Shown here piece after piece: positions 22,784-43,469 of a stretch of 64,000 nucleotides of DNA (within the stretch, counting starts at the first letter, position 1; each line of letters starts with the position of its first letter). The notes under the pieces were generated by a model. It was not told the DNA's origin, did not search any database, and saw only the letters and a program-made list of their open reading frames with translations. Source of the stretch: Odontesthes bonariensis (taxonomy: Eukaryota; Chordata; Actinopteri; Atheriniformes; Atherinopsidae); the NCBI RefSeq assembly GCF_027942865.1, contig NC_134522.1, positions 5,610,849 to 5,674,848 of the forward strand, read 5' to 3'. A program made the position numbers and the translations under genes.

Positions 22784-23790
22784 AGCTGAGAAGGAAGCTA
22801 GCAGAGAACAGAAGGAAGCTAGCAGAGAACAGAAGGAAGCCAGCAGAGAACATAAGGAAGCTAGCAGAGAACAGAGGGAAGCTAGCAGAGAACAGAAGGA
22901 AGCTAGCAGAGAACAGAATGAAGCTAGCAGAGAACAGAAGGAAGCTAGCAGAGAACATAAGGAAACTACCAGAGAACATGAGGAAGCTAGCAGAGAACAT
23001 TAGGAAGCTAACAGAGAACAGAAGGAAGCTAGCAGAGAACAGAAGGAAGCTAGCAGAGAACATAATGAAGCTAGCAGAAACCTAAGGAAGCTAGCAGAGA
23101 ACATAAGGAAGCTAACAGAGAACAGAAGGAAGCTAGCAGAGAACAGAAGGAAGCTAGCAGAGAACCTAAGGAAGCTAGCAGAGAACCTAAGGAAGCTAGC
23201 AGAGAACATAAGGAAGCTAACAGAGAACAGAAGGAAGCTAGCAGAGAACATAAGGAAGCTAGCAGAGAACATAAGGAAGCTAGCAGAGAACATAAGGAAG
23301 CTAACAGAGAACAGAAGGAAGCTAGCAGAGAACAGAAGGAAGCTAGCAGAGAACCTAAGGAAGCTAGCAGAGAACCTAAGGAAGCTAGCAGAGAACATAA
23401 GGAAGCTAACAGAGAACAGAAGGAAGCTAGCAGAGAACATAAGGAAGCTAACAGAGAACAGAAGGAAGCTAGCAGAGAACATAAGGAAGCTAGCAGAGAA
23501 CATAAGGAAGCTAACAGAGAACAGAAGGAAGCTAGCAGAGAACAGAAGGAAGCTAGCAGAGAACCTAAGGAAGCTAGCAGAGAACCTAAGGAAGCTAGCA
23601 GAGAACCTAAGGAAGCTAGCAGAGAACATAAGGAAGCTAACAGAGAACAGAAGGAAGCTAGCAGAGAACATAAGGAAGCTAACAGAGAACAGAAGGAAGC
23701 TAGCAGAGAACATAAGGAAGCTAACAGAGAACAGAAGGAAGCTAGCAGAGAACATAAGGAAGCTAACAGAGAACAGAAGGAAGCTGAGGC
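22784..23790. repeat. 21-bp satellite array 1
   Basis: About 48 units of GAAGCTAGCAGAGAACAGAAG, with CAGAAG, CATAAG and CCTAAG variants that recur in higher-order order. Because 21 is a multiple of 3 the array is open in several frames (plus: REQKEAS repeats; minus: FLLFSAS repeats). It lies between adh5 and ADH-B. A second array is at 30047-30555. Confidence 0.95.
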
Positions 23791-25491
23791 TTGGGCTTTT
23801 TTTCCATTTCTTTGTCCCGTGTTTTTCCAAATAAGCAACTTGTTCTTATCGTGTTGGACAAATAGTGTTGAAATATTTATGTATAGCACCTTAACTTGGT
23901 TCTGTTAACCTGACATGTGGTTAAATGTCAGGTTAACAGACCTACTAAAAATACTCTATTATCTAAATAATCATTAGCTGCTGCCATCGTCAGGGGTTCT
24001 TCTTATGAAAAGACATTTGTTTCTGTTGTTACTTTCTGTCCAAAGTGTCTTGTTTTTGCCTTTATGTTCATTTACAGTCTGCGTTTTCACCCGAACGCTC
24101 TGTCGGTGTCAGAAATCTCTTTCTGATTGCAGACTCCTCACTTTGAGAGTTTCCTGCAGATCACATAAAGCTTTAGATTCTTTGTCATCAAACGTTCTGC
24201 CATTTGGCTTAATAATCTGTGACGAGCAGTTATGGATAAATTGGCAGCCGTTTGAAATCTTCACAGATGATGCTTTTCCCCCGCAGTGCAATTATTCATC
24301 GCAAATCATTTGATAACCTTTTTGAAGCTCTTGCTAGACTTCAGTCTTTAGGAATTCTTCAGATTTCGCTTTGATGACATGACTCACTTCAATAGCAAAG
24401 AGAACGTCTCATATGCTGTAAAATATTAACTACAGCCGTCTTTCCAGCTTTTGGAGTCAATAAGTATTGAACCAGTTTACATAAAGCTAAAGACAAATTT
24501 CTAGGTGGTAGTTGAGAACTTTGAAAGTGTTTGCCTTGAGCATATATGTGCTCATCTGTGAAACCAGATCGTGGGTTAGGCTGTTTAAAGACTTCCTGAC
24601 CTGGATGAGTCTGAATTTTCTGCTAAATTCAGACAAAACCAGTCAACCAGCCGCTGTCCGAGGAAGCTGGCTGTTATAATTGGTTTTGTTCTTAGACATT
24701 ATGATGTCATCATATTCTGTATTCTACTAAATAATCCATGTTCCTATTTTGTACTTTTCCACTCTGCTCATACTACACAAAACACGAGCCCTGCATTTCA
24801 TTTAATTCGAGTCGTTTCCTCTGTTCTTCTGCAGATCTACTGAGTTTACAGTCCAACTGTGTATTATCTGTGCTTCCAAGGATGAAACAATCTTTACGAA
24901 CCCTTCAGAGGACAAATTCCCCCGCTGATAGGGGGACGTTGAATACGACGGACCCTACCCATCACTTCTCCATTAGGTTCAGCTCGTTGGCATCTAATCT
25001 GAAACCCAGAACCAGTTTGGTTTGGGTTCAGCTGCTTATTCAAAGCGTCTCATTGAACTAAAGTCCAGATTTCCAGCGGTTTCATGTCCTTCCCCCGTGT
25101 TCTAATTAGCCGCCCTCAGTGATGGCTTCTTCACGCCCTGATTGACGCGGTCTCGGTCTGCTTCTTGAACTGTGAGACGCGCTGATCTAAAGCTGCCGTT
25201 GGTGATTTCAGAGGCTCGTCGCTAATGAACTTCTCTGCGGCAGAGGGAACTCTCGGTCTTCCTTTCATCTCAGTGCTGGACTTTGGTTGGTTTCTCTTTA
25301 CCGCGTGGGTGGTTTTTACCCCAACATGTGACTGCATGAAGCCATTATGACTGATGGGCTCACACATTAAGAAGGGAAGAACTTCCATCAGTTTGGAGAA
25401 GGCTCACCATCCCATTGGTTATATTCTTTAAAGCTGTTATCAAGCTTTGATGCTTGTTCATTATTTATTTAATTATCTTCGTCATCTAATG
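23791..25491. other. Gene-free stretch; possible Tc1 remnant on minus strand
   Basis: Mostly unassigned. At 25131-25388 a minus-strand reading includes GRPRVPSAAEKFI, resembling the linker after the paired-like domain of Tc1 transposases, but it is too decayed to be sure. GTCAGGTTAACAGA-type inverted repeats occur near 23910-23940. Confidence 0.35.
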
Positions 25492-25849
25492 CACTGGAAA
25501 AAATGCCCCTCCAAAAATAAGTGAAAAAACAACAAATACAAGATGTTTTTGCTTAAAATAAGCAAAAAATCTGCCAATGGAACTAGTGAAAATCGGCTTG
25601 TCAAGATTTCTTGAAATAAAATGTGATATTTAGGACTTTTGAGTTAAAAGTGGTCTTGAAATTAGCTTCAAAACCTCTTCAAATGAAAAAAAAAGCTTGC
25701 TTCATGTGAAATAACAAGATAACAAGATATTTAAGATGTATTGTCATCTGGCTGAAATGGTAATTGTTAGGCAATTGTGTCTTATATCAAGTGTAATGAG
25801 ATACTCAATGAGAAAAATATGCTTGGCAAGATTTAGATTTCTTCCAGTG
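25492..25849. mobile_element. Short MITE, terminal repeats CACTGGAAAAAA
   Basis: It begins CACTGGAAAAAATGCC and ends TTTCTTCCAGTG. Non-coding and rich in AAGATTT/AAATAAG motifs. Confidence 0.55.
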
Positions 25850-26423
25850 TGGAGGCAAAGATCCTGTTTCTATGAAACACAACAACACTGTGTACATAAT
25901 TAAACTTAAATGAGATCCCCGTTTGGTTAAAGCTGCATGGTGGCTTGCAGTGTGTAGCTCAGCTTTGAGTGAAAAGCTTGCATTTTGTTAGCTAAGCTTC
26001 TGGTTTTCTCATGAGAGTTTGAATGAAAACAACAGCTCGAGGGTAACAAGACAAGTCAGTCAGATTCAGTCCAACAGAAATTAGTTTTCGGGAGAAAGAC
26101 GCAGAAGCTAATTTAAAGGCTGGCGTCAGCAACGTGAGGCTGTGACGTCTGTGTAAGGTTTGGGAAACACGAGCAAAGGGAAGGAGCTGGTTATTTGTAG
26201 GGCGCTGATGAGGGAATAAGCAGCAGGTGGGCAGGTGAGTGGCTCTGATAGGACCAAAGAAACAGCTGGAACAGATGAATGAATCAGGACTCAGGGACTG
26301 AGACTGGTTGGATTATCGCTTTACATCAGGAGGGTCTGTGATGTAGCTGTGCTGAGGTCAAACAGCTTGCATCAAATTAAACTTTTGTGTAAATTCAACA
26401 TGGAAAGCCTGTTCCCTCACATC

Positions 26424-27102
26424 CAGAGGTGGGTAGAAACGAGTTACATTTACTTGAGTAAGTTACGGGTTAGCTTTACAGTTTACAGTTGTAGCAAACA
26501 AAGAAAGAAACAGATGAAAAATGTCAGAACCAACGGTGGGAAATGAAGACGCAGACGAGGCCTCATACTGAAAGCATGTTTACCTTACAAAGAGTGAGAA
26601 ACAGCAGCTGCATTATGTGTCTTCTGTGTCAACCAAAACAAACGCACATTTCAGCAGAAACTCAACATCTAACCTGAGGAAACATGTAGCGGTAAGTTTC
26701 CTAAACTTGTTTTTCCCCCCATGGATAGGTGAATGTTTGTTTTTTAGGTTACATATGGGTTACATATGTTTTAAACATTTCCTAAGTCTCTTTTATTTTT
26801 TATTAAAGAACTTGAATTTACCTGGATTATTTTAATTTAAGCTATTTTGTAATTAATGAATTCATTTTAATTTATTTTATCAATCAGATGAACTCTAATT
26901 TACCTAAAGATGATTATTTAGTATTTTTGTCTGTCTGATTGAATGCTTGTGTTAACAAATAAATCAGACGTTACTCAACAGTTACTCAGTACTTGAGTAG
27001 TTTTTTCACCGAGCACTTTTTTACTCTTACTCCAGTAATTATTTGGATGACTACTTTTTACTTTTACTTGACTACAATTTTTGGCTACTCTGCCCACCTC
27101 TG
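26424..27102 (+). mobile_element. hAT element (CAGAGGTGGGTAG termini), copy 1
   Basis: Termini CAGAGGTGGGTAG and CTGCCCACCTCTG are flanked by CTCACATC and CTCACGTC, an 8-bp duplication with one change. The interior has a short zinc-finger-like reading (CLLCQP... STSNLRKHV). Copy 2 forms ADH-D intron 5 (59324-60288). Confidence 0.75.
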
Positions 27103-27544
27103 CTCACGTCTGCATTCATTCCCTGGTGTTTAGGCTTTTCATCCAGCTTCTCGCCTCAGTTATGTCGTCATGGCGCTGGTCTGAAGGGCTTCCTACTCGG
27201 CACTTTTCGAGCCATTCCACAGGATCCTTTTCCTCTAAAGGAGACTTGTTACGCCTCTTTTTTGTTTTGTTTTTTTCCTCACAATTTTTATTGAATTTTT
27301 CACATTTTCACACGCGGCCCATATAACCAAGGCAATCAACAACAACAAGTGCCCTCTTTGGATACACATCTGCTGATATGCATCTTAAATGTACAGGTGA
27401 TAGTATCAAATCAAATCAAATTTCTTTGAATAGCATATTTCATGTACAAACACTTCAAAGTGCTTTACATAAAATAAAAGCATTGCAGCAGGGAGTGCAA
27501 GAAGCATTAAAAATACATAAAAGAATAAAAGAGAAACAACAACA

Positions 27545-27690
27545 TAAAGTTGTTTATCGTCTGCATAACTGGGATAACTGATGTTAAAGTTCTGCAATAT
27601 CTGACCCAAAGGGAGCATATACAAGTTAAAAAGAAGAAGTCCAAGAATTGACCCCTGGGGGACTCCACAAGTCATGGCCACTCGCTCAGA
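27545..27690 (-). mobile_element. LINE reverse transcriptase fragment (L2/Rex1-like)
   Basis: The minus strand reads CGVPQGSILG and later YADDKQLY, RT palm motifs, within about 45 codons. A separate fish repeat (about 27400-27540) precedes it. Confidence 0.65.
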
Positions 27691-27691
27691 T

Positions 27692-28290
27692 TCATGAGAA
27701 AAAAAATGTCTCCATTTGGTGAAAGTTTAATCTCCACTGGCAGTTTGTTCCACTTGTTTGCAGCATAACAGCTAAATGCTGCTTCTCCATGTTTAGTCTG
27801 GACTCTGGACTGGACCAGCTGACCTGAGTCCTTGGATCTAAGAGCTCTGCTGGGTTTATATTCTCTAGTAGTTCAATGTAGAGACTCTGTTGGATCTTGG
27901 CATCCTGGCCCCGGTCGTTCCTGTCCTTAGAGAACCTCTTCCTCTTGAGACAAGTCCACCCCTTCCACAAATGTCCAGAGGGGTCTCCATATGTTTTTCA
28001 ATAACTCACTTTTCCCTTTTAGGAGATAAGTTATGCGTTCCAGGGGTAAGGTTTCCAGCATTTGTATGATCCATCGTTTGATACATGGCGCTGTTGTTTT
28101 CTTCCAGAAGAGTACGATCAGTAACTGTTCACACTTGGTAAACAAAGTGTTTTTGGGATACACACCTAGTATAAAAAAAAACCTGGATCCAGAGGAATGT
28201 CCTTAGAGACAAGATGTTCTATAGTTTGCTTAATTGTTTTCCAAAATGTTTTAATTTTCCTGCATTCCCAGATACAGTGAAATAAACTGT
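27692..28290 (-). mobile_element. LINE fragments including an L1-like ORF2 C-terminus
   Basis: About 28163-27930 (minus) reads PCIKRWIIQMLETLPLERIT, typical of the end of fish L1/Tx1 ORF2. 27970-27692 is another LINE-associated fish repeat. 5'-truncated and inactive. Confidence 0.55.
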
Positions 28291-28299
28291 CATGCCTCT

Positions 28300-29300
28300 T
28301 TATTCAAACAATGCGACACACTTTTTCCTGAGGTCTCATTGAGATGTTTGAGACGGGTTTTGGTCTAAATGCTCGTTGGTTTAAGCACAGCGGCTCTCGT
28401 TTCGACACCTCTTTGCTCACCTTCGTCTCCACGCCAACCAACAGATGCTCAACACGATGCTGTTGTGCTGTAAAAGCAGCAGAAGTCTGCATTACGTGTG
28501 ATAATTTAATTTACATCAGTTTTTTGCCATTTTATGGGGCTTAAATTGAAACTTTATTTATACTCTGTCATTAACTGTTCAAATTTAGAAGTAAAAACAT
28601 CACGTTCGGCCTTATTTCAGTTCTTTTTCTCCTCTCTGCCTTTGAGATGCCTTAATTGTTTCCATCTGTTCCCAATTACACATCTTACGTATCTCCATTT
28701 GTCTTTTTTCATTGTTTTTATGTGTCTTTGCTCTCTGTTTAAACGTATCAAAGCTTCACGAGTTTGGTTTTTTCGTTCCTTGGACCGACTTCCATCATCT
28801 TCAGCTCTTTTTCCCTTTTATATGATAGTTTCCTTTCCTTTTTAAACCTATCTAGCTGCCTTCGGGTCTTTTCTTGAACTCCAACACAAGCTTTTTTTTC
28901 GCCCTCCTGTCCAGCGTGTGCAAGACTAGTGTGTTTAAAAGTTGTATGAAAAACAGATAACACTCTGGGGATAAAGCAGCTGTTATTATATGTAGCTATA
29001 TGGTCTCATATCATTTCACACAGCGTGTCTGGAGTTCAATGCAATATCCTGTCTTTTATTATCAAATCTCCTCACAAACAGGCAAGAGGTCCGCTGAGAA
29101 AGAAATCCCGGAGTCCTTCCTAGCTCAGAAATTAAAAGCACTTATTGCCATATAAAGCAAACACAGATAATAAACTTGAGTTTAAACAAGTGAGCTGATA
29201 CTTTAAACATAGCACGGGGCATTCAGTGGCAGTGCTATGGACATACAACCCAATAAAACCAGAAAACAAACACAGAAACCATAAAACCATCAGTTTAGAC
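28300..29300. other. Gene-free stretch downstream of ADH-B
   Basis: No exon, RNA gene or named repeat seen. Confidence 0.4.
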
Positions 29301-29302
29301 CA

Positions 29303-29308
29303 TTTATT
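29303..29308 (-). promoter_or_regulatory. ADH-B polyadenylation signal
   Basis: AATAAA on the minus strand, about 135 nt past the stop codon. Confidence 0.6.
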
Positions 29309-29441
29309 TTGTTCTATAAACACTAGTTTTTACTTAATAAACCATCCCCATCTGACTGGAACTGAAGGATTCTTATTATTTTGTGTTAAAATGCTGCATA
29401 AGGTCGTGGTAAATGAATCAATTACTCTGGTGTCAGTTTCG

Positions 29442-38471
<9,030 letters not shown>

Positions 38472-38841
38472 TTTTCCTGCAGAAACGACGGCTCGCGGTC
38501 TGGTGAGAAGTTAAGAGAGGACAGAGTGGGGAGGAGAAAAGATCCTGTCATTTTTATCAGAACAAGGACTTTAACCTTCAACAAGTGAAGGAGGAGCCAC
38601 AGCTGACCGTAAATTTCTTCATCGGACGTCCTGAAATGACACCAAGCGACTTTTATGGCTGCCTCGTGCACAGGTGCGGTTCTAGAAAACTATTTGTTTT
38701 GGTGGTGAGAGGGGGGCAGGAATTTCTGAGGGTTGGCAACATATGGCGGATGTATATATTCTGAATTTAATCACAGTTTGATGAACAGTATGTGCACACC
38801 ACACACAGGCTGCCATTTACAAACTCACACAGACAAACTTA

Positions 38842-40831
38842 GGCCCAATCCCAATTCACCCCTTGGCCCTTCCCCTCCGTTTTGCGCGTTCACGTGTAGA
38901 GGTAGTGTTGTCCCAATACTCTTCCAAAGCCGTTCCCCTTAGCCCTACCCCTCCGTTGTAGCCCTTGAAATGGAGGGCTTCGGCCAGGTATGATATATTT
39001 CCCAGAGTACAACGCGACTAACGGGAGATCGCGAGTCTTTTTAAAAATTCACCACACAAATGTAAGTTCTTCTATTTTTTTGCCATAATTTAACTGTTTT
39101 AACCGTTTTAGGTTGTGATAACTGGTGTATTGTGTGAGTTTAACATGGTGGCAATGTGTAGTTGTTTTCTGCTATAAACGCACATGGGAAAAGTCGCTAT
39201 TTTACATGGATTAATCGGTCAATGCATGTGAAGGTGCTGCGAAAGAGTTGTCGTTTTTTAAATTGTAACACGAGTATTTACAAGCAATGTAGTTGGTTAA
39301 CCATAGAGAAGTTCCTTTTGAGTTACGTGAGCGTCATTTCGCTACCTATTATCACAAGTATTCAGATACGTGACTGATTCACAGGGACTCAAGCACAAAG
39401 AGCCTGATCAGGTTTAGCGCCGAAAACGAAGATCTGTTTCTAAAGTCATCCCCATCCCCAAAAAGAAGTAGGAAGTCCAATCCCATAATGGATTACCTGA
39501 TACAGGAGAGCCTGAAGGAGCAGAAGCGCCACGAGCAGAAAACGGAGCGCTTTTTAGCTCGGTTTGAGCGCATGATAGACAAACTTTACGTTTAGTTGAT
39601 GCGCCATGCACCTATTGTACACACAGCCACCACTACCGCATTCTGAAACACCTTTTTTTATTTTTTACAATGGATGAAAGTGCATGCTATAATGTCATGT
39701 CGTGTCTTGTTCCCCCAGAACATCACTGAGCCCATGCAGCACCTCCGATGCGCCCTCCGCTGTTCCTGCTCCGGTCATCTCGTTCTTGATGATTGCACTG
39801 TTGCCCGTTTATATTCATACTGTTTATTGTCCATATTTGCACCACACACTTTACAGCAGACACTTTAAGCTGTTATTTCTGAAAACAAGCTGCCTTACCA
39901 GTCTGTAATTTGAGCCTAATAAAAGAAATTAAGGACAAAAGGTTTGTGAGCATGATTATCACATCAACATCATATTAACGACTGGAACGGATATTGATAT
40001 GAAGAGATTTATTATACAAGGGATAACAAAAAAAATTGGGGTACATGTTGTGGTCCAATGGGCAATAATTTGTAGGATGACCCGTCTGCTGGAAAGAAAA
40101 ACATGGAAAGATCAGGCTTTTATCCTCCCAAACCAACACATTGATAGCACACACACAATGCAGTGCATTTATTTAAGTCATCAAATCTGAACCTGGTACA
40201 AAGAAAACCGCTTCAAAAACGCATGAGCTATGTTTATCCCAAACGGAACGAGGCGAGTAACAAAGGCTAAACGTTAGCTTATGCTTTCAGCTAGGTTAGC
40301 CAGGTTAGGATATTACTCCAATCAATAAATCAGCAAATCCAACGAGACAAGCAAATTGTTTCTATATTACACGATATCACAAATGTACAGTTAGAAGCAC
40401 TTTCAAACACACACACACACACATTATCATAGTCACACGCCGGCTATGGAAGCTACCAGCTGCTCACTCACACACACGCGTTATTTGCATTAATTTCTCA
40501 TTCTACATACCGTAACAAGATCCAGCAATGCTCCCAGATGTCAAAGACGCCTTCGCCTGATGGCACTCCGTCGATTCGACGCAGATATTTCTAAAAATAT
40601 CCGAATAGCCCAGGACAGCGCGAACACCACAGCACCGCTCATGTGTGTTTACTTCAGGCTAAAGCTGTCGCTTTTGGTTACGTAACAACTGACGGCGCGG
40701 ACTTATTACGTTCGTGAGTGTGAATTGCTGTCCCAATTCGAAGGGGTGACATTCCTAGCCCTTCGCCTACCCCTCCGTTTGAAGGGGCGAGGGGTAGGCG
40801 AAGGGGTAGAAAATAGAATTGGGATTGGGCC
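38842..40831 (+). mobile_element. PIF/Harbinger-like element with TTA target duplication
   Basis: Termini GGCCCAATCCCAATTC and GAATTGGGATTGGGCC are flanked by TTA (38839-38841 and 40832-40834). At 39494-39595 the plus strand reads DYLIQESLKEQKRHEQKTER, like the C-terminal coiled segment of the Myb/SANT accessory protein of Harbinger elements. No DDE transposase is visible, so it is non-autonomous. Confidence 0.7.
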
Positions 40832-40961
40832 TTAGTCCCATGCAATCAATCGGCCTCATGCAACAACGCGTACGAACAGATTTGTTCTTAGGTCGAGCGT
40901 TCGAGTGTCAGGGTGCGGGTTGGCACGGATGCGGAGTCCAGAGGTGAGAAGCAAACTTGGT

Positions 40962-41177
40962 TTATTCACAAAAAAAACAAAAAGTCAAAACAAAGCGCAG
41001 CTGATGAAAACTAAGCTGTGGGACAAAACATGAATATGACAAAAACAAATGACTAGACATGGCATGAAAAAAGCACTTAGCTTTAGCTTTAGTTTTAGTT
41101 TTAGCTTTGGTTTTGGTTTTGGTTTTAGCTTTAGCTTTAGTTTTAGCTTTGGTTTTAGCTTTGGCGGGGCGTGGCAA
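40962..41177. repeat. TTAGCTTTAG/TTTGGTTTTGG short tandem repeat
   Basis: A six-base-period array (41077-41165) with units TTAGCT, TTAGTT and TTGGTT. The minus reading gives KAKTKTKAK, a by-product of the repeat. Confidence 0.8.
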
Positions 41178-41356
41178 AAAAACAGAGAAAGGATTTCACA
41201 AAACTAATGGGGAAACCTGGAAACTAAATACTGAACTGGGAGTGATAGGTGAATGGGTGCAGCTGGGGACAATGAATACAGGTGACGTGAGTGAACCTAA
41301 TGAGCAGAACATGGGAAGTGAGGGAAAAACAATGGCAAAAAACTTAACTAAACCGG

Positions 41357-43328
41357 GGGCCCGTTGCACAAAAGTAGGATAAGGGATTAAGCCGGGATAT
41401 GTTGGCTATCCTGGATCAACTTATCCGTGATCCAGTTGCAAAAAAGTGGGATAGAGGGAAGTGGGACATGTTCAGACGTAAGTTACCATGGAGATTTATT
41501 CTGTGAAGTTAGCCTGCTCCAGACCAGGCTAAGTTCCAGGATCTATTTAATCTCATTCCTTATCTCAGTCAGCGGTCGCCACAAATGGAAACCAATATTT
41601 ATTCCACTGCCTAGAACATATTGTTGAAACATCTAACTATACCCACTATCATTATTGAAACATTTGTGATCATTAATTACAATCATTTTAGATAACTGAT
41701 GATTTTAGATGAACCACTAGATAATTTAGTTTCCCACAGACTACACATAAAGTACATCACCATATAAATACACATTAGAGAGTACCATGATGTTCCTTTA
41801 TTGAACAAGGATGAATCAAAGCAAGTAAACCATCAGCTCCTTTCAAAACTGGTCACACAGTGCTCTACAAGACAAAAAGCACAGAATCAAAGCCTGCAGT
41901 TTGAGACAAACTGTTTGTAAAAATGGGCTATACAAATAAAATTGCCTTGCCTATACAGCACAAAAACCTAACAAAAATTCCTCTGCCATAGGCTACAAAT
42001 ATCTTTTCAAATATCGTGACCTTCCTAAAATAATCGCATAAGTCATTTTTTCAGGTTTTTCAGGAAACACAAAACCTCCCCCCAAAAGTTAAATTATAGC
42101 ATAAAATAATAATTTCAGTCAGTAAGTATGTATCAAAGGATGCGAGACATAAGAACACTTATTGTTTTTCATAAAAACTAAGATTAAATAAATGACTTAG
42201 GCATTATTTGGACCACACCTTTGATGCCAAAAAATGACTTGGGCGATTATTTTAGGAAGGTGACGATATGTTAATTAACATTTTATTTGGATTGTAGCCT
42301 AATTGTGATATTTTCAGTGGAGTGGTGAGTGTGTATTTGTGCACTACTTACGCATTCAGCAATGGTTTGCCACGCTTGCTCCCTTTGTTTTTTAACTGTG
42401 GCAGTATTTCCTTTTTGTTTTATCTTCTCCGTCACCTCTTCATAGGTTTCCATTAATAATTATTGCTCCGCTGGGGAGAAATACGCCGCCCTTGTTGCCA
42501 TGGTGAATCAGTGAATCTATGATCGATCGTGGGGTCTATTTAATCAAGCCGTGTGCAGCACTTCTCCGGGATCGGTTTCACCTGGCTTAATGAATCCGTG
42601 TCTGCTCATCCTGGCTTGGCCTTTGTGCAACCAACTAAGCCTGGGCGCCCATGTTTTGGATTCCTTGAACCTGGCTAAGTAATTCATCCTGGCGACGCCA
42701 TCCTACGTACTTCCGCCCAAAGATTATGGCTCCGCACATAGTCTGGCCAAATCCCCCTACCTCGGTTCGCTCAGTGTTTTGCCAATCAGCAAACAGTTGC
42801 GAGTGGTGACGCAGAACTCACGCGCGGAGTCCATTGTAGTCCATATAATTGTAGTTCAACCACAGCGGAAATAAACATGGCGACGGAAGAAGAGACGCTA
42901 GAAGCTATCCATGAAGTTGTCTCAACTCTGGAGAGCATTACACAATTAAAACAAGAGCAAGAGGAATGCCTCGTCAATTTTGTTAGTGGCAAGGATGTCG
43001 TAGCTCTCCTTCCAACTGGCTTTGGGAAAAGTTTGATTTCTCAAATGGTACCGGTATAATGAAAGCGGATGTGGGAAGCGTGATTCGCGAGCTAGAGCCT
43101 CGCGAGAGTAAGCATGAACCTCGGCGCATAACCTACGTCCTTTCTAAACATTACTGATTGGTTAAGGGAACTCCAATGAATTTAAGTTGCTGAGTAAGGT
43201 CCCACCCTCCATGGAAACGGATTCCTCTTGGGTTTTTCCAGACTGTTTGACGGAGTCAACAGTCGGCTTTCGCCCAGGCTAAAGTAATTCATCCTGGATG
43301 TCTAAATCCTACTTTTGTGCAGCGGGCC
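41357..43328 (-). mobile_element. Harbinger-like element with broken Myb/SANT exon
   Basis: Termini GGGCCCGTTGCACAAAAGTA and its near inverted copy at 43304-43328. At about 42500-42350 the minus strand reads MATRAAYFSPAEQ, a stop, then LLMETYEEV and KQREQAWQTIAE before a GTAAG donor: the Myb/SANT-like protein of PIF/Harbinger with one nonsense change. Another insert with a helicase-like ORF lies inside. Confidence 0.65.
42877..43059 (+). pseudogene. RecQ-like helicase N-terminal fragment (60 codons) in mobile DNA
   Basis: The ORF runs MATEEETLEAIHEVV to MVPV and contains ALLPTGFGKSL, a Walker A motif with the upstream LKQEQEECLVNFVSGKDVV that matches RecQ-family helicases. It ends after motif I. 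CCTACGT occurs on both sides (42702-42708 and 43132-43138), so it may be a nested insertion carrying a captured exon. I do not regard it as a functional helicase. Confidence 0.55.
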
Positions 43329-43469
43329 CCTGGACTTAAAAACTAACGCATGATAAACACATGAAACTAAAAACATGGGGAAAACCCCATGAACGTGACA
43401 ACGAGTGAGTTAAGAGAACTTTTTTTTGTATTTTGAGTTTTCTTTCAGGTAATTGATCCAGACCTGTCG

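Noticed and set aside
22784-23790. CRISPR-like array
   Set aside because: Units are contiguous with no unique spacers, in a spliced vertebrate locus.
22779-23889. ORFs up to 276 codons with KEAS or FLLFSAS repeats
   Set aside because: A 21-bp unit keeps frames open on both strands; hydrophobic minus reading is incidental.
42877-43059. Functional RecQ helicase
   Set aside because: Ends just after motif I and lies within mobile DNA.
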